Below, piece after piece: positions 35,579-48,605 of a DNA stretch of 64,000 nt (positions are counted from its first letter, which is position 1; each line of letters starts with the position of its first letter). The position numbers were made by a program, and so were the translations under genes. Source of the DNA: Lyophyllum atratum (Eukaryota > Basidiomycota > Agaricomycetes > Agaricales > Lyophyllaceae); NCBI GenBank assembly GCA_014905825.1, contig JACGCN010000038.1:372001-436000 (forward strand), read 5' to 3'. The notes under the pieces were generated by a model. It saw only the letters and a program-made list of their open reading frames with translations, ran no database searches and was not told where the DNA came from.

Positions 35579-37321
35579 TTATTCTAGTTTCGGGGAGTAT
35601 GCCTTTCCTCCTATGAATCGCCCTTGTACATAAACCTTGGATATGTTCCTGTCATCCCCGCAAAACAGGAAGCGCTCTAACAGCCCCTCCAGTGTACCTT
35701 TACTGTTGCTTGCGATATCACTATCTGGGTACCACAGGCCTGGATTCCCAGCGTTACTTCTAGTGTTGACGAGCAGTGCGTCAAAGCTCTTCCCAGGTGC
35801 AAACGATCCCACAACCTTGTCGATGTCGCAGACCTCCGCGCCTCCAAGTGTCGCAAGGTACAGCAGGGTGGCAACGGATAGTTGACGATTTGCGAATTGA
35901 GTGGGAGAGGAGCCATGTGTACCCGCCTGCATCGCGAGGATTTTAGATGCAATGCTCGCGTTCTGAACGCAATTCAGGATTGACGGCGAATACCCGCCGG
36001 ATGCGTCTGTGCCAAGTCCGACCTGTTATAGCAGACGCTCTGTCGGCAAAGGAATGCAGTCAAAGGGCGTCACATACCTTGATCCCTTTGTCCAGGTATA
36101 CCCCGACAGGAGCAATCCCGCTACTCAGGTTAAAGTTACTTGTTGGGCAATGACTGATTCCGGCCTTTCGCTTGGCGATCAGCTCCACCTCTGCATCTTC
36201 AAGGTGCACAGCATGCGCTAAGATAGTATTGGAACGAAGGAGCCCAACGGAATCGTATACGCCGGCATAGTGCGGGGCTTCGGGAAAAAGTTCCTTAACG
36301 AATGCTATCTCTGATTTGTTCTCGGATATGTGGGTCTGGATGTGCAGAGAGGAGTCCGACGAGGCCAGTTCACCCAGAGAAGTCAAAAGTTCAGGGGTGC
36401 ACGAGACCGCAAATCGAGGCGTCAGTATTGGCTGGACTAGGCTGGGGGTAAGGAAGCCGGAATGTGCGTCGTGCTGAGCGGGGCGTGAGCGGATGTGCGA
36501 GATGAGCTCTTGGGTCTCGCTAAGGGATGCTTGTGCAGAAGATTCGATGTAATGGTCCGGGCAGTTTCTATCCATGTTGCATTTCTGCGGGAACCGAAAT
36601 GAGCTTATTTAAGAGTTGTTGGAGGCTAGAACCTACACCAACGAAAGCTCGCTGGCCTAGGAAAGAATGAGATCGATCTAGTGAGCTGCGGATGACATAC
36701 TCACCACGGGTGTGCACTATATCTGCCAGGGCCTTCGTGGCTTCTAGGTGAAGAGTTCCGTAATAGCAGCAGGTGGTCGTCTATCTCCAAAGACTATAAG
36801 GTACTGAATACAGGGGTTTCAGAAGACTTACGCCGCAATCAATTACTCGTCTGACTACATCTTCGTAAGTGCGCCTCGCTAACTCGATGTCCGAAAATTT
36901 TGCCTCCATTGGAAAGGTAATTTGGCTCAACCAGTCCAGAAGCTCATACTGCTGACCACTTGTTTGGGGAATAGCTCAACGGACAGATCGCGAATTTTAC
37001 GATCTGTCTCACCTTCCGAGATTAGGAAGTTGTGGGGCATGCTAGATAAGAATAGTTTAACGCGGAGTACATATAGATTTGATGATCGCTCACCGTATGG
37101 GTGTCAATGAATCCGGGCAGAAGGAACTCGCCAGCATGCAAGGCCATAACATCAACATCGATGCATCCTTTCTGTGCCAATGTTTCCTGTAGCACATGCT
37201 CTGCTACATCCTCCACTATCCAATCGATCGTTCCGGAAGCGCTGACGGAAAGGAGGCAGTTCGGAAGAGCTTTGTAGGAAGTTAGGCTCTCGGGGCTGAT
37301 AACCGCACCGTAGAATATCAT
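35579..37321 (-). CDS. Guanine deaminase
   Basis: Minus-strand gene of about eight exons, ~470 residues. Start ATG at 37319-37321 (MIFYGAVISPESL). Metal-dependent amidohydrolase motifs in order: HxH in GFIDTHTHAPQ formed across an intron, family block DWLSQITFPMEAKF, TTCCYYGTLH, GKCNMDRNCPDHY, His in IQTHISENKSEI, His in ILAHAVHLED, and Asp in GLGTDASGGY. The C-terminus has LATLGGAEVCDIDKVVGSF, the beta-sandwich region. These are guanine deaminase hallmarks. The reaction is guanine to xanthine plus ammonia in purine salvage, zinc dependent, cytosolic. The start is divergent from an F-box-like gene (326 bp apart). Confidence 0.9.
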
Positions 37322-37647
37322 TGGAGTCGGAGGTGCCGCTCTAAACGATAAACGAGTTGGATAATGAGTGCAAACCGGGTCAAGCAAGTTGTGCTCGCCA
37401 ACCAATGCCAGTAGCCACCATGCTCCGGAGTGCGTGTCACGGTCAAGATTGACATTAACCCCATCAATGACAAGCTTAGCGAGAGATAAGATGGCGTCGA
37501 CACGTGATGTCAACAACGCGACCCCAAGGAAAAACGATAGTTGGTTTTCTTTTGGAAAGGCTCAGTCCAGCCCAGCTTTCATACAGTGCCCATGGACTCT
37601 TTGTGAGTCCTTTTCCCTTGTTCGTTCTGATCGAAGCTCCCCATAAA
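37322..37647. promoter_or_regulatory. Divergent intergenic region, guanine deaminase / F-box-like gene
   Basis: 326 bp separate two outward-facing starts. I see no clear core element. Confidence 0.4.
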
Positions 37648-39323
37648 ATGCTCATCGACTTGTCGCTTGACATCCTCATTTACATGAGGAGCTTCATGGA
37701 ACCATTTGATGTCATCTCGCATCGAAAGGTCTGCCCTTCGAGTTAATCAGTCTAGCGGAGGGGAGCTTGGAAGGCTGACTCGCAAGCTCAAATACCACGA
37801 TAAGCATCGAGAGATCTGTGCGGCTGGACCCAGTAAGTGTTGGTATTTCGCATGGCCGCCCTCGTTTCCGTTGGGAAAATGCCACACACGCCCTTGAGCA
37901 TGCAGTCCTCTCTCCTCGCCATTTTTTCCCTGCGAGGATGAAGAGCGGCCCGGAGGCTAGCTTTCACCACTTTTCAGTATGCAAGTTACAACATACTTGC
38001 TCCGCCAACGAACCAGAAGTGTTCTGACGATTTCCAGAACTGATAACTATAGCGATTGCAGGTCAATAGTACTCAGATTTCTGTTGAACGTGCATTTACA
38101 TGGTGGATCATGTCAAACGAATCCCAGCAGCTCAGCCGGTGAGCTCATATTGGTCGAGAGACACGCACTAGTCAAAGACATTCTATAGCCTCCACTCGAT
38201 GATGTTGATTATTTTGATAATGACAGTGAAGAGAGAAACACGAGTACCCGCGATCACGGGAGGGTCGCCGGACCTATGCATGTCTTGGTAGATTCTCTCG
38301 GATTCTCGCCTTCCACCCATCTGTCAACGTTTCTGCCTTGTCGAATCATCTGTCCTCAGTTTTGTTAGTGTCCTGGGACTTGCCTCGGTCGTTTTCAAGT
38401 GCGTGTCTTTTTCGAAGACGCACTTTTTCCGAGAAGTGTACTTGTCATCAGCCCATCTTGTTCCGGCTTCTTCAACGGGTACAATTGGCCTCCTTCCGTA
38501 GACCAGCAGGCGTGACTGTCCTTCTTCCAAAGCCCCTTCTGGGATATAATTCCGTCGTGATTCGTGGTTGTCGGAGCCGAACGTGCATTCCTGTCAAGCT
38601 GCTTCATTTACAAAGGCGTCTATTCAATTTCTCTGCGCCCTTGTCAATGTCATCGCTGACAACATTAATAGGTTATACGTATGCTGATTATATAGCACAT
38701 AGGTACGGGTGCTTTGTTCAAAAGAATGCCTGTGCATCAACCTAGCGACCTTATACTATTGAAGAAGGCGCGCGTTCAGCGAAAGATGTTGACATCTGCA
38801 GGGTTGGCGAGAACACGACGCTTGATCATCTCAACCCTTGCGGCTTCAGGGATTCATTATTCCTGGTGGGTCCCAATGGCTATATGTAGACAGTCAGTTG
38901 CCCACTCATGAGACCAGAGCAGTACATGTGTCTACGACCTTCGCCGAGGGCAGCGATCCTCCCAAAAGGTTTGTCAATGTGGATGGGCACATTCCGCTAT
39001 CGGGGCTCCTGTTCCCGCCGGAGTGTTCGTGTTGGACAGATGTGCTATTCGTACGCCGGACCACCGGTGTCAAATCTCGCGTCCTCCCAGGATTATGGCC
39101 GTGGAGGTGGAGTATCAATTAGCACGCGGCTCCCCTCCACTAGGAGGTGCACTGACATCAGAGTTGTCTAGCTACACACGAAGTTGAGCTAGTATCCGAC
39201 GGAGACGCGCTCAACTTCGTTCGCGTGGGGTACCGTGGAATTTTTCAAACCACAAAAATTGGCCGCATATCACCAGTTCTGCAATTGAATGTGGCCTATG
39301 GACATAGCGCCGAAAAAAGTTAG
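37648..39323 (+). CDS. F-box-like protein, gene model incomplete
   Basis: Bases 37648-37730 encode an F-box-like helix set (LIDLSLDILIYMRSFMEPFDVISHRK). Two later frames resemble the C-terminal part of mushroom F-box proteins with WD-like strands: GFIIPGGSQWLYVDSQ with SDPPKRFVNVDGH (38840-39120), and ELVSDGDALNFVRVGYRG with IGRISPVLQLNVAYG before a stop at 39321-39323. The middle (37750-38830) has several short open frames that I could not join with confidence, so the gene may be intron-rich or decaying. If real, it would be a substrate receptor for SKP1-cullin-F-box ubiquitin ligase. Confidence 0.45.
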
Positions 39324-42300
39324 TCAAGTTTGAGGTTCGTTGGGCGGTCTCGCATCTAACATGGGAAGAGTGGGAAACGATGGGGAATTGTGGAGCCCCC
39401 ATCGCCCAACTTCGACAGAGAAAGTCGAAGTTATGTATTGATCTGCTAGACACCTCTATGCTGATCAATGTATGGCAGATGCCAATCCTTCGAAATTCAC
39501 ATTGGGTATTCATTTTTTGCCACCTAAAAAGAGGCTATTACGACTGATTGATATCTGGTGACAATACGTTGCGACAGCCAGCCCGCTTTCTGCCCACCGC
39601 ACCACGCCCCGTCAATCTCTTCTCTTTGTGGCGCATCATTCAAGTTTCCGACCAAATTGAAATGACGAAATTGCAAGGCTTCGATGTCCTCAAAGCTCCA
39701 CCTGCGCGATAAACGTGAGCATCTTACAGTATGTTCCAAGAACACGGAGAAAGAGAAATACATGTGATTCTGTCATGCCCATGTTCCAATGCTGTTCTTC
39801 TTCCGGCCTGGCCGGGGAAGGTGAGGATGGAGGTCACGCGCGACATATGCTCGCAAATTCATACCAGCCTTCCATTTCCACTGCCTACGTCCAGACAAGA
39901 TCGCGAGAATCGGAGATCTGTGGTTGGCTAACGAGAGAAGGCCGGTCGCTGCAGAACGTGACGCCGATCTGTCAAAGTATGTTCGGTAGATTATGCCATC
40001 GGCGCCAGAGTCCTCGAGCATGCGCCGCTGGCTCACGTCGGCCGACTGCATACCACTACTTTTCTCCACTGCTGTAATACTAGCCCGGTGCCTACACCGC
40101 TAATTCCACGGCCAACAAGGTGGCGTAGAGCCGGAATTCAGAACTCCGGACACTCCTGGAAGACCTCAGAAAAATAAACTCACCCACGCACACGACATAA
40201 TTTTGAACCTGAGCTCAAGCTTGGCCTATGTGTCCATCAGACCCTCTTGAAGCCGCCAATGATCATTGATCAGGCCGATTTCTCCCCGGCGGTACGAAAT
40301 CGCGTGCTGTCGGCCTCGCCTATCCCCCCTCAAAGGTCTACTGTTGTGTCAAGGTGTTGTTATCCTGGGCCTGTCCCTTGAATTATCGACGATTCATCGT
40401 CCTGCTCTACCCCAGACTCGCGGTCTGTCGCAACTGGAGCATCACGCCTTGTACCTGACGACGGGCTTACTAGCCATGGCCGAGTACCGCTATATTCCGT
40501 TAGGGATTCCAAGCATTCCATATCCTAGCAAGTGCGGCTCTAGGGAGTAATTTCCCCTCCTCCTCCCCAGGAACGCTACCTTTTCGTTTCCCTGATAATC
40601 AGCAGAATTGGCGCTCATTTCCCTCGATGGCGAAAAGCATCCCATAGACGCCACCGAAGATGTGCGAGATCGGCGCGGACTGATAAGAACGGGGATGTGC
40701 ACCGAGGACAAACGTATAGAGCTAGAAAGTCGCCTGCGCAGAGACTGCGTTGACGAGACTCTTCCCGGGAAGCTATACTTCTGCGGCACGAGCATCAATA
40801 TAGCCCTTGTTTGATTAGTGACTTTCGATGGCTTTGTACCTTCTTGTACTCTAGACGTCAGTTGGTTACCATTCGTGCCCTAGAAGGCCTAATCTTTCAA
40901 GGGGAACGCCTTTCCTATTACTGATAGCGTTATAATAGCTATCAGTGCTTTCGTGATTAATGCGTCCCATCCTTAGTCAACGAAGCCCTGCTTGACTTCC
41001 CCCGAGTGCTTCCGGACAGCGTAGAACTAGGATAAGAGCAGACTACGATGAAATGATGTCAGTGATAAGTAAGTCAGGGAGGTCCCATAAGCAACCATGA
41101 CCCACTTTATCAGCCTTGTGTTACGCTAAGCTAAAATGTATCGAGTCTCCCATCGGCGGCTTGAATTGGGTGTGATGCCGGCTTACATATATACACAAGA
41201 GCATAGCCATGGGATTGATAGCATTTGCCGTGGAACCGAGGTTGACCAATGTGGTGAAATTGGTGGAATCAGAGATCGATGGCGTGGCAGGAACGAGAAA
41301 TGGTGTCCACGAGGCGCCTCAAGACGCGTCGCGGGCGTCGATATTGACGCGTCTTTACGCGTCTTTACGTCCCTATGCCCTCGAGAAGTTCCTTATGCAC
41401 AAAGGGGACGCGTCGCTGGGACAGTATCAGCGGAATAAGAGGCGAAGAGGCGGTTTTGGGGCGTCCTATGGGCCCGGGCTTACCCGTCGGGGGCTGATCC
41501 GTAGATTGACCTGGGCGATGAGGCATATGGTGGTAACGATACAGTATGTAAGGGTAGTCTTCACTTAGATTGTCGGAAGAACTGGAGCTGCGCATCTTGC
41601 GATCATCGTGGCCGCGTGAGTCTGTCACAGGACGATCGGTCTGCTAGTAGGAGCACTGCGAAATTCTAAACAAAATGGAATGGAGTGATAAACATGTGAT
41701 GCAGACAAATTGGTGACGAATTATATGAATGGAGGATGACATTTTTCCAATCGTTCAATGTGTAGACCTGGCTGTACCAATTCAAAGGAACCGAAAGCCT
41801 GAACGCGTGATGATGGGGATAGCACCTTGATGAGGCCGGAGTCAGCACCAAGATCAACGTCACCCTAAGGTTTTTAGGGTCATTCAAGCTTGCATTCAAG
41901 ATAGTTGAGATGGTAGTCATGAAGCAATATATGGTGAGTGGCAAGAGCGCTCGCGTTCTCGTTTGTAGACTTGAGATGCAACCTATTTAGAAACCGTGTG
42001 AGAGATTGGGGGGTTTGTCCGCGTAACATTTTGTTGCAGAGATGCTGTTTGTAGATCAAGGTTGTCATCGAAGTCTCTTTTCCGGAGCCAGAGGGGCGAA
42101 ACCCCTTGTGCTTGTGGCTACCAAAACGGACGACCCTGCAAGTGGGTCCGAGTATGTTCAGCGTCTTTATTCTCGTTCGTTGCCAGCAAATACCAAAACC
42201 TGGTTGCGAAGAAGAAGCAAGCTTCGAGGCAAGATTGCTGCCAACTGACAGGCGCAGAGTTGAAGATGCATGAGGGAATAGGGTGTAGAAGAGGGTAGAA

Positions 42301-42475
42301 GTGCCCTGAGTACTGATGGCATACCTTCGACCTCTTCACGATCATCACATCTCGTGAAAAAATATATAAACAAAAATGTCGAACTCCCATCGGCACCCGT
42401 CGTGCGCTCCCCCCTTCTCCCTGTCAAGCACTGCGTTAGGCGGCTGCTCTCCTCATCATTCTCCTCGATCCTGCC
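39324..42475. other. Gene-poor 3.1 kb stretch
   Basis: No recognisable gene. The longest candidate is a plus frame at ~41209-41568 (119 codons, Arg-rich, MGLIAFAVEPRLTNVV) with no known family. Codon pattern and context do not support it strongly. No LTR, terminal repeat or RNA gene noticed. Confidence 0.5.
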
Positions 42476-43279
42476 ATGCCTTCCCTCCGTCGCACTCTCT
42501 CATCGCCCTCGGTGAGGTCTTCGCCCTATCCTGCTCTATCCAGTGCTGCGAACGGCGGGCCAGGAGTCCGGGGCAATGGGCATAGGCGCTCGTCAGGCTC
42601 AGAGACAAGCACCCGAAGAGTCTTAGCTGACATCGAGTGGTGGAGAGTTGCTGATGGCCAGCGTGACGCTGACGCTGACGAGGAGTCAGAGGATCGCAAC
42701 CGCGACCAGACCCTTGATTCACCCTTGAATCCTGGTCTGGCCCTAGAGCAGCTCTTGGGAAGTACTGGCCTACTCAGTATTGAGATGGGCGCTGAGTTTT
42801 CTGCCGCCGCACCGCCCGCGGTTGGCTCACAGGAGGTCTGTACTACGTGTCATCTCGCACTCAATGTACCTTAGAAGCCTGACCATCTTCTGCGCCACAC
42901 ATAGCTCTCGCAAGTGCTGCCAATGTATGAATTTGCAGCGCTCTCAATCAGTCCTCAAACGCCCCCTCGCCGACAACACACCCGCGAGTTGTCGGCATCG
43001 TCGTTGGACTCGACGCCTGGGGCTGCTGAGCCCGCCTCTTTTGAGGGTCTGCGTCTCTCTATTCCGGACACAGAACTAGGCTTCCGAGAGGCTACCCTCC
43101 CCTCGTTCCCTGTCCTTCGTCGCGGCGCGGGTATGGGCTGTGCAGGAGCAGCGCCACCGTTGTTCGCCCTGCGCGCCCACTCATTCACAGACTTCGTGTC
43201 GTTCAAGAGCGACACCGCAAGCCACTACGCGGACTTCACTGTCTCGCCTCTCTCCGCCTCGCCCCACCTCTGTAACTGA
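42476..43279 (+). CDS. Conserved Ser-rich mushroom protein of unknown function
   Basis: Two exons joined at about 42842-42911. The N-terminus MPSLRRTLSSPSVRSSPYP is basic and Ser-rich, with several RRxS-like kinase sites. A conserved core follows: RRVLADIEWWRVADGQRD, acidic EESEDRNRD, then in exon 2 MYEFAALSISPQTPPRR, HTRELSASSLDSTP, and a final HYADFTVSPLSA. I recognise this pattern from hypothetical proteins in Agaricomycetes but know no function. It is probably intrinsically disordered and phosphorylated. The downstream ~900 bp is pyrimidine-rich and may hold a long 3' UTR. Confidence 0.7.
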
Positions 43280-44755
43280 GCCATCAGAGGACCCGGGACG
43301 GCGAATAAAACGACAGATTCCGTACCCGTACACGTACGCGGTTTCTCTCTCCCCCCATCGCGCCCGCCTCATAAAAATCATCTCCTGTCCCCACCAATAT
43401 CTTGTCTGTCCTCATTATCATCTTTTCCCACCGTCTCTGCGCTATCGAACAATCCGTCCATTGATCATTCACCAAGCAACACGCCTCATCACATCACATT
43501 TCTCCCGCATTCCACGCCGACCGCATTCGTCTCAAACCATCTTCACTGGCACGGCGATTTTTACAAGCCCACTGCCACTTCAACTTCTCTTCTCCTCGCA
43601 TCGTTGCACGACACGACTTTCACGACTTATTATCTTGGTTATTCATTATACAGGCCCCTCATCCCATGCGCACCCCGCACTTCTTAGGCATAGTCCTCTC
43701 AAGGCCGCGGGTTTGCTAGGGGTCTTAGGACCGCTGATGCCTTTACGACATTTTTATCGATTTATATTTGTTCACGTCACGTTTACACGCCCATCTTGCT
43801 TTTTACCCATCCACGTACAAGCGGCATTACCACCCATCCTCATTTGTCTCTTATCTCATCACTGTAACGACTAGACATGCAAACCACCCTGTTTCTTACC
43901 CTTTTTCTCTTATTTCTTCTGTTCTGTGCCTCGTCGTTTCTGAAATTGCTCTCGAGTTTACGAACGTCACGAAGTTGCTCTGCTTGCTATCTACACCCCG
44001 CTTTCCCTGCCCTTCCTGAAATCGAAACCGAAACCTCCCAGCCTTGGTCTGTACCTGTACCTGTACTGTACCCACCCCTTCCCTCACAAACACCGGACAC
44101 CGATCACCACCGATCGCGATTCCTGTCCATGTAGGCTGTTCCACAATGAAATAACCGCTCCCCCCATCCGCAGCCTCAACCAACGAGTGAAGTATGATAC
44201 ATACTAAAAAGGGTGACTATCTAAAATGCACAAATACAAATTCTTCCAGCACCACAAGTCCACCGAATTTACAATTCCAGATCCAACAATAAATCACAAT
44301 CTCCACCTCCACCTCCTTTCCACAACGTCTGGTGACCGATGACCCGCGACCAAGAATGCAGAGGGTGCTGCAGCCGATCATGGCGCCATGAAAATGATGA
44401 TTGAACATTGATATTTATAAGATGGCGGTCATAGATGGGTGCATGCGCGTGCGCGCGCGAATCACAGGGCTCCGGAGGAAAGCCAGACGTTTGACCGGTG
44501 CGAAGGATCGGAGAAACCAAGGCAACAGCTGTGCGCCCACTGACGCCCTGCCATGCCATCTCGGACGTGCATGCCCGTGGAGCGATGTAGGATATGGCAG
44601 AGGGACATCAGAAGATCGTAAGGGGCGGGAGGGGGGGACGTCATGGATGAGATCGTGAATTGAGACGTTGTCGCGTTTCGTACAGATATGCCTGCTAGGC
44701 GGGGTAACACGAACCGCCGTCCCCACGCCCACCATCACGCAGGGCTAGCCAAGCA
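43280..44755. other. Convergent intergenic region
   Basis: About 1.5 kb between the Ser-rich gene and the capping enzyme stop. The first ~850 bp is C/T-rich on the plus strand, with chance open frames of 60-240 codons of low complexity. No supported gene. Confidence 0.5.
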
Positions 44756-46637
44756 TTAGCGCTTCATGCCTGCCATAACCTCTGGGCCTGCGACCTTGCT
44801 CCACCGGGACGAGGCAAGGGGTCCATATCGTATCTCAGCCTGGAGCGGGCGCGTAGGCATTCTTGGGACGGGCGGCGCCGGGGGCCGCATCTGGCTTTGC
44901 GGGGGCGGATGAGGTTGTGATTGTGCTTGTGGTTGTAACTGGGGTTGGGAACCGCTGGGCTGGCCGAGGCGGGATTTCCAGGAGTTCCGGATTGCGTTTG
45001 AGCGTGCGAGGAGCTACGATGGGATGGAGGAATGAGTTATGTTTATAGGTAGAGGTAGGGCGAGGGAGAAGAGAGAGTACTTACAGCGTCTTTCTCAACG
45101 CCGTCGATGATACTCTGGATGATGTTTTCGACGACGTTACGGTGATTTCCGTTCGGCTTATCGTCGCGGAAGCGCATCATGCGCCAATGCGAGACTGCGG
45201 CGTCCCAATGCACCTCCACGATGCGGTCGTCAATTTGCTCGCGTGACAATTTCAATCTATGGGAGGGATGGATTGGAAAGAAGTCAGCGAAGTGTACGAA
45301 CGGGGGTTGACCTTGCTCGGTGTGAGACAAAGATCTGCAGAGAGGGGATGTGGCTTACTTTTCCCATTCCTCATCGTCGACGTACATCTCGTCGTATTGC
45401 TCGTATTTCGCTACGCCGCGCTCGTCGCCGCACCATACGTGCAGGAGGAAGATAGGCTTAGCGTGGAAGTCTGGCTTGTCGGGCTGATAGCGAAGGGGCG
45501 GGAAGCGGAGAACGAGCTTGAAGTCGATCGAGTTTTCAGAGGGCGGTTTCCATTTCATACTTTGGATGGAGTTAGAACAAACATGAGGAATTTAGGTAAT
45601 CCACGCACATATTTGTGTCCGTCCCTGGGGTGTACGGGGTGCTAACACATGTGTAGATGAGGCCGTCATTCTCGTGGTGAAGGGCAGGGATGTCCACGGC
45701 AAACACTTTTTCGACGTGATAAGAAAAGTTGATCTCTTTGACTTTGATGCTGGATGGACGAGTAATGTCAGAGAGTAACGAGAACGGGAGGATTCTAAGA
45801 CATACTCGAAAGGCTGAGATGCCGCCATATGTGGATGATCTTTCATCATCTTCGCGTATGGTTTGTAGAACCATTCCGTTAGACGCTGGGAAGAGAAGAT
45901 CAGACCCTTTAAGTCTAAATCTTTGAGAAGTTCAACGTACCCCATATCGTTTATCTAGAGGTCTCGACATAACGTTCTGGTCATTCACCACTAAGCAATC
46001 GAAACACAACAATCGTAAGGTTTCCTATCAAGGAGCGCGTTAGAAAGGAAAACCCGGAAAAGAGCTAGTACACGTACTTGCTTCGTGCGTGGATCCACGT
46101 CAATCACGAGTTCTCCATCGATGAGGGTATTACCGAGGGGCCTCATAGGATTCTCATGGTGCGGAAAGAATATGCCAGTCAGTTGGTGATACGTGTTGTG
46201 GCGGTCAATCTGCGAAGAGAGCATGGTCATGAATTTTTCTGCGCAGTGCCATCTCGGGGAGACATGGGTACATACAAGGTAGAGTGCCTGATCCCCTGAC
46301 GCGAGGTCGGTATTAATCAAGAATAGGACACGAACGCCGTCGGACTTTTCACAGACCCAGTAGCTGTTCCGAGTGAGTTCAGGCCAGGGAGACTAGAAGA
46401 GTCCACGTACTCTGCGCTTTCGAGCTTGTCAAGATCTCGCATGCCAAAACTCACGGGCTGGCTACCGGGAAATCTGCATGCAGACGCCGGGATCAATACC
46501 GTTAAAAGCTCGTGCCTTGCTAAAACTCACCGCGGGCGGTCCATGTGGCATATTTTGGCAACCTGCGCCTTCAACCATGACTCCTGTTCAGAATTACGCG
46601 GTACTAGGTTGCCAGGAAGGTCTGGGATAACGGGCAT
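44756..46637 (-). CDS. mRNA capping enzyme, GTP:RNA guanylyltransferase
   Basis: Minus-strand gene with ~9 exons. Start MPVIPDLPGNLVPRN at 46637. Nucleotidyltransferase motifs: KSDG in CEKSDGVRVLFLI (lysine that takes GMP), III in NTLIDGELVIDVD, IV in NDGLIYTCVS, V in MKWKPPSENSIDFKLVL, and the OB-fold region ending DDRIVEVHW with WRMMRFRDDKPNGNH. The C-terminal tail is Gln/Pro-rich (QPQLQPQAQSQPHPPPQSQ) and ends AGMKR. This is the fungal-type separate guanylyltransferase (yeast Ceg1), which works with a triphosphatase and the Pol II C-terminal domain in the nucleus. It lies beside SKP1 on the same strand. Confidence 0.92.
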
Positions 46638-46852
46638 ATGCAGCGAGTACAACTCAGAGGTGGTTACAGTGAAAGAGTATATGTGCTTAGGTAATCCGCC
46701 CAAAGAGGCTTATGCGGAAAACACGACACGACTCAGATAAAACGATCATCGACTGGTTGGTCTTCAGCACATCAGATATTTAAAGCTGGGTGGTACGCAG
46801 GTAATACATGAATCGAAAAAGAAAGCTACAAGATGAACAAAGACGAAGACGA

Positions 46853-47621
46853 TCATCGGTCCTCGGCCCATTCCTGGAAAGATGAGACTGTCAGAGATAT
46901 CATGAGGCTCGACAACAGACATGCACTTACGTTCTCTTTTTTGATTTGAGCCTAAATAACAGAGAAGTACGAGTCAGACGGGATAAGATAGACATAATCA
47001 TCGAAGTGCTTACCTCCTCCTCTGGTGTAAAGTCGTTGACGATGTTGAAGAGCTTGCGAATCTCCTCGGGCGTCTTGCCCTTGATCATATTCGCCACGGT
47101 CTTGCAACCCACGTCCCTTTGTTTCGATACGTTAATCGATGCCAAAATGAGAAGAGGAGACGAGACATACAATAGGGACTTGATGTCAAGGTAGTTGGCG
47201 GCGAGGATGATCTCGAAGAGCATTTCCTGGTCGACGGTGATGAACTTCTGATCCCATTCGCTGATATCCGTTGTTCTTTTGCGTGTCTCGTCCTGGCTCT
47301 GCTCAGAGTCTGCGGTAGGCAAGGGCTCGCCGCGGTGGTGTTCGCAGTACTCGAGAACCTGAGTCACATCGTGAGTGATACGAATCACGAAGATATATGA
47401 CGATGTGTCCCCTACCTTTTTCAGCACACTGGAGGAGACATTGGGCAGAGGAATCGGCTGATCCGACTCGCCAACGTCTAGATGTATGGTAAATGAGTAG
47501 TTGCTGGCGCGGAAATGATCGCAAACCGACCCTCGAGCATGTTCTTGATAAGGACGCTGCGCTCGACGATGTCCTTGTCGGTGGTAAATTGTTCATTGTC
47601 GGAGGTGACGAGGAGGACCAT
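46853..47621 (-). CDS. SKP1: SKP1, SCF ubiquitin ligase adaptor
   Basis: Minus-strand gene of about five exons, ~162 residues, start at 47621 ([18 protein letters not shown]). The POZ domain includes [22 protein letters not shown]. The F-box-binding C-terminal helices are nearly invariant: [66 protein letters not shown], seen across three exons, ending NEWAEDR. It bridges cullin and F-box proteins. The start is divergent from mitochondrial bL27m, 195 bp away. The window also holds two F-box-like genes, its expected partners. Confidence 0.95.
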
Positions 47622-47816
47622 GGTGATGTGTATGTATGGTAGAGGTTGGCGGCAGTGTGGCGTTTGTCGAAGTATGGAGTGCGTTTGAGGGTCTTGTTAT
47701 ATCACCTTAGGTTTTCGGAGATAGCCGACAGCGGGCCCGTGCCATTTCGGACAGGGAGCAAGTCATAATAACAAGTCTCTTGTACAACAGGGCAGCGCCC
47801 ACCGTAACCAGCACCA

Positions 47817-48410
47817 TGTCTTTTCTACAACGCTGCTGCACGGTAGCTAGGAGCCCTTTCTCTATTCTCGGTATTGTCTCTCTTGTTATGAAAATTTCCA
47901 GCCAAAGTCCAACCATTCATAGGCTCCATTCGTACCGCCACAAAACGCGCTGGAGGAACCGTTCACAATCATGGAGGCTCCCCCGGTAAACGGTTGGGAG
48001 TGAAGAAGTTTTCTGGTGCGCTTCGCCTCGTGTTCCCATAAGTTTGAGCTAATGTGCGTGCACAGACCAACCCGTCATCCCAGGAAACATCATAGTTCGC
48101 CAACGAGGGACATTATTCCACCCAGGGCCTCATGTGGGTACAACACACTTTCCCAGCTCAATCCTTATTTACCTATGCATACCAGGTCAAGATGGGACGC
48201 GACCACACCATCTACGCAACCGCACCAGGTGTCGTCCGATTCTACAAGGAGAAATGGATGCGGGGGGAGCGGCGGTTTGTGGGAGTCGTTCTCCAGCGGG
48301 GAGAGATACTGCCACGCGACGAAGCCTCGCTCGGACGCAGTCGATATTGTGGGCTGGTAGATCTCAACAGCCCGACGCTCAGGCCAAGAGAGATACTGGC
48401 GAAAAATTGA
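47817..48410 (+). CDS. Mitochondrial large-subunit ribosomal protein bL27m
   Basis: Four exons, ~148 residues. MSFLQRCCTVARSPFSIL is a likely mitochondrial presequence. Splicing of ~31, ~50 and 51 bp introns yields RTATKRAGGTVHNHGGSPGKRLGVKKFSG, then DQPVIPGNIIVRQRG with TLFHPGPH, then VKMGRDHTIYATAPGVV. The TKRAGG start, GNIIVRQRG and HTIYATAPG blocks are diagnostic of bL27. A fungal C-terminal extension (GERRFVGVVLQRGEILP, SRYCGLVDLN) follows. The protein sits near the peptidyl transferase centre of the mitoribosome. The first intron (~31 bp) is unusually short and its exact borders should be viewed with care. Confidence 0.88.
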
Positions 48411-48605
48411 CGTGATGCTTTCGATACCTGTCTACTTAGAATATATTATTAATTGGCGTTCACTTCGGAATGTTCTAGCTGTAGCCTGCCTAGCTGTGAT
48501 CCTGTTGCTGCTGTACCCGGATGCGCCTGACGTGATGGCAAGCAGAGACCTTCATCAACTCCCATGTCCTCGGTCTATAAATAGGCCCATTCTCAGGAAT
48601 ATACC

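Noticed and set aside
41209..41568. 119-codon Arg-rich frame
   Set aside because: No family, no neighbouring exons; kept only as a note in the gene-poor stretch.
43140..43874. 244-codon plus frame after the Ser-rich gene
   Set aside because: It overlaps the end of that gene in another frame and reflects C/T-rich 3' sequence (Ser/Pro/His/Leu biased).
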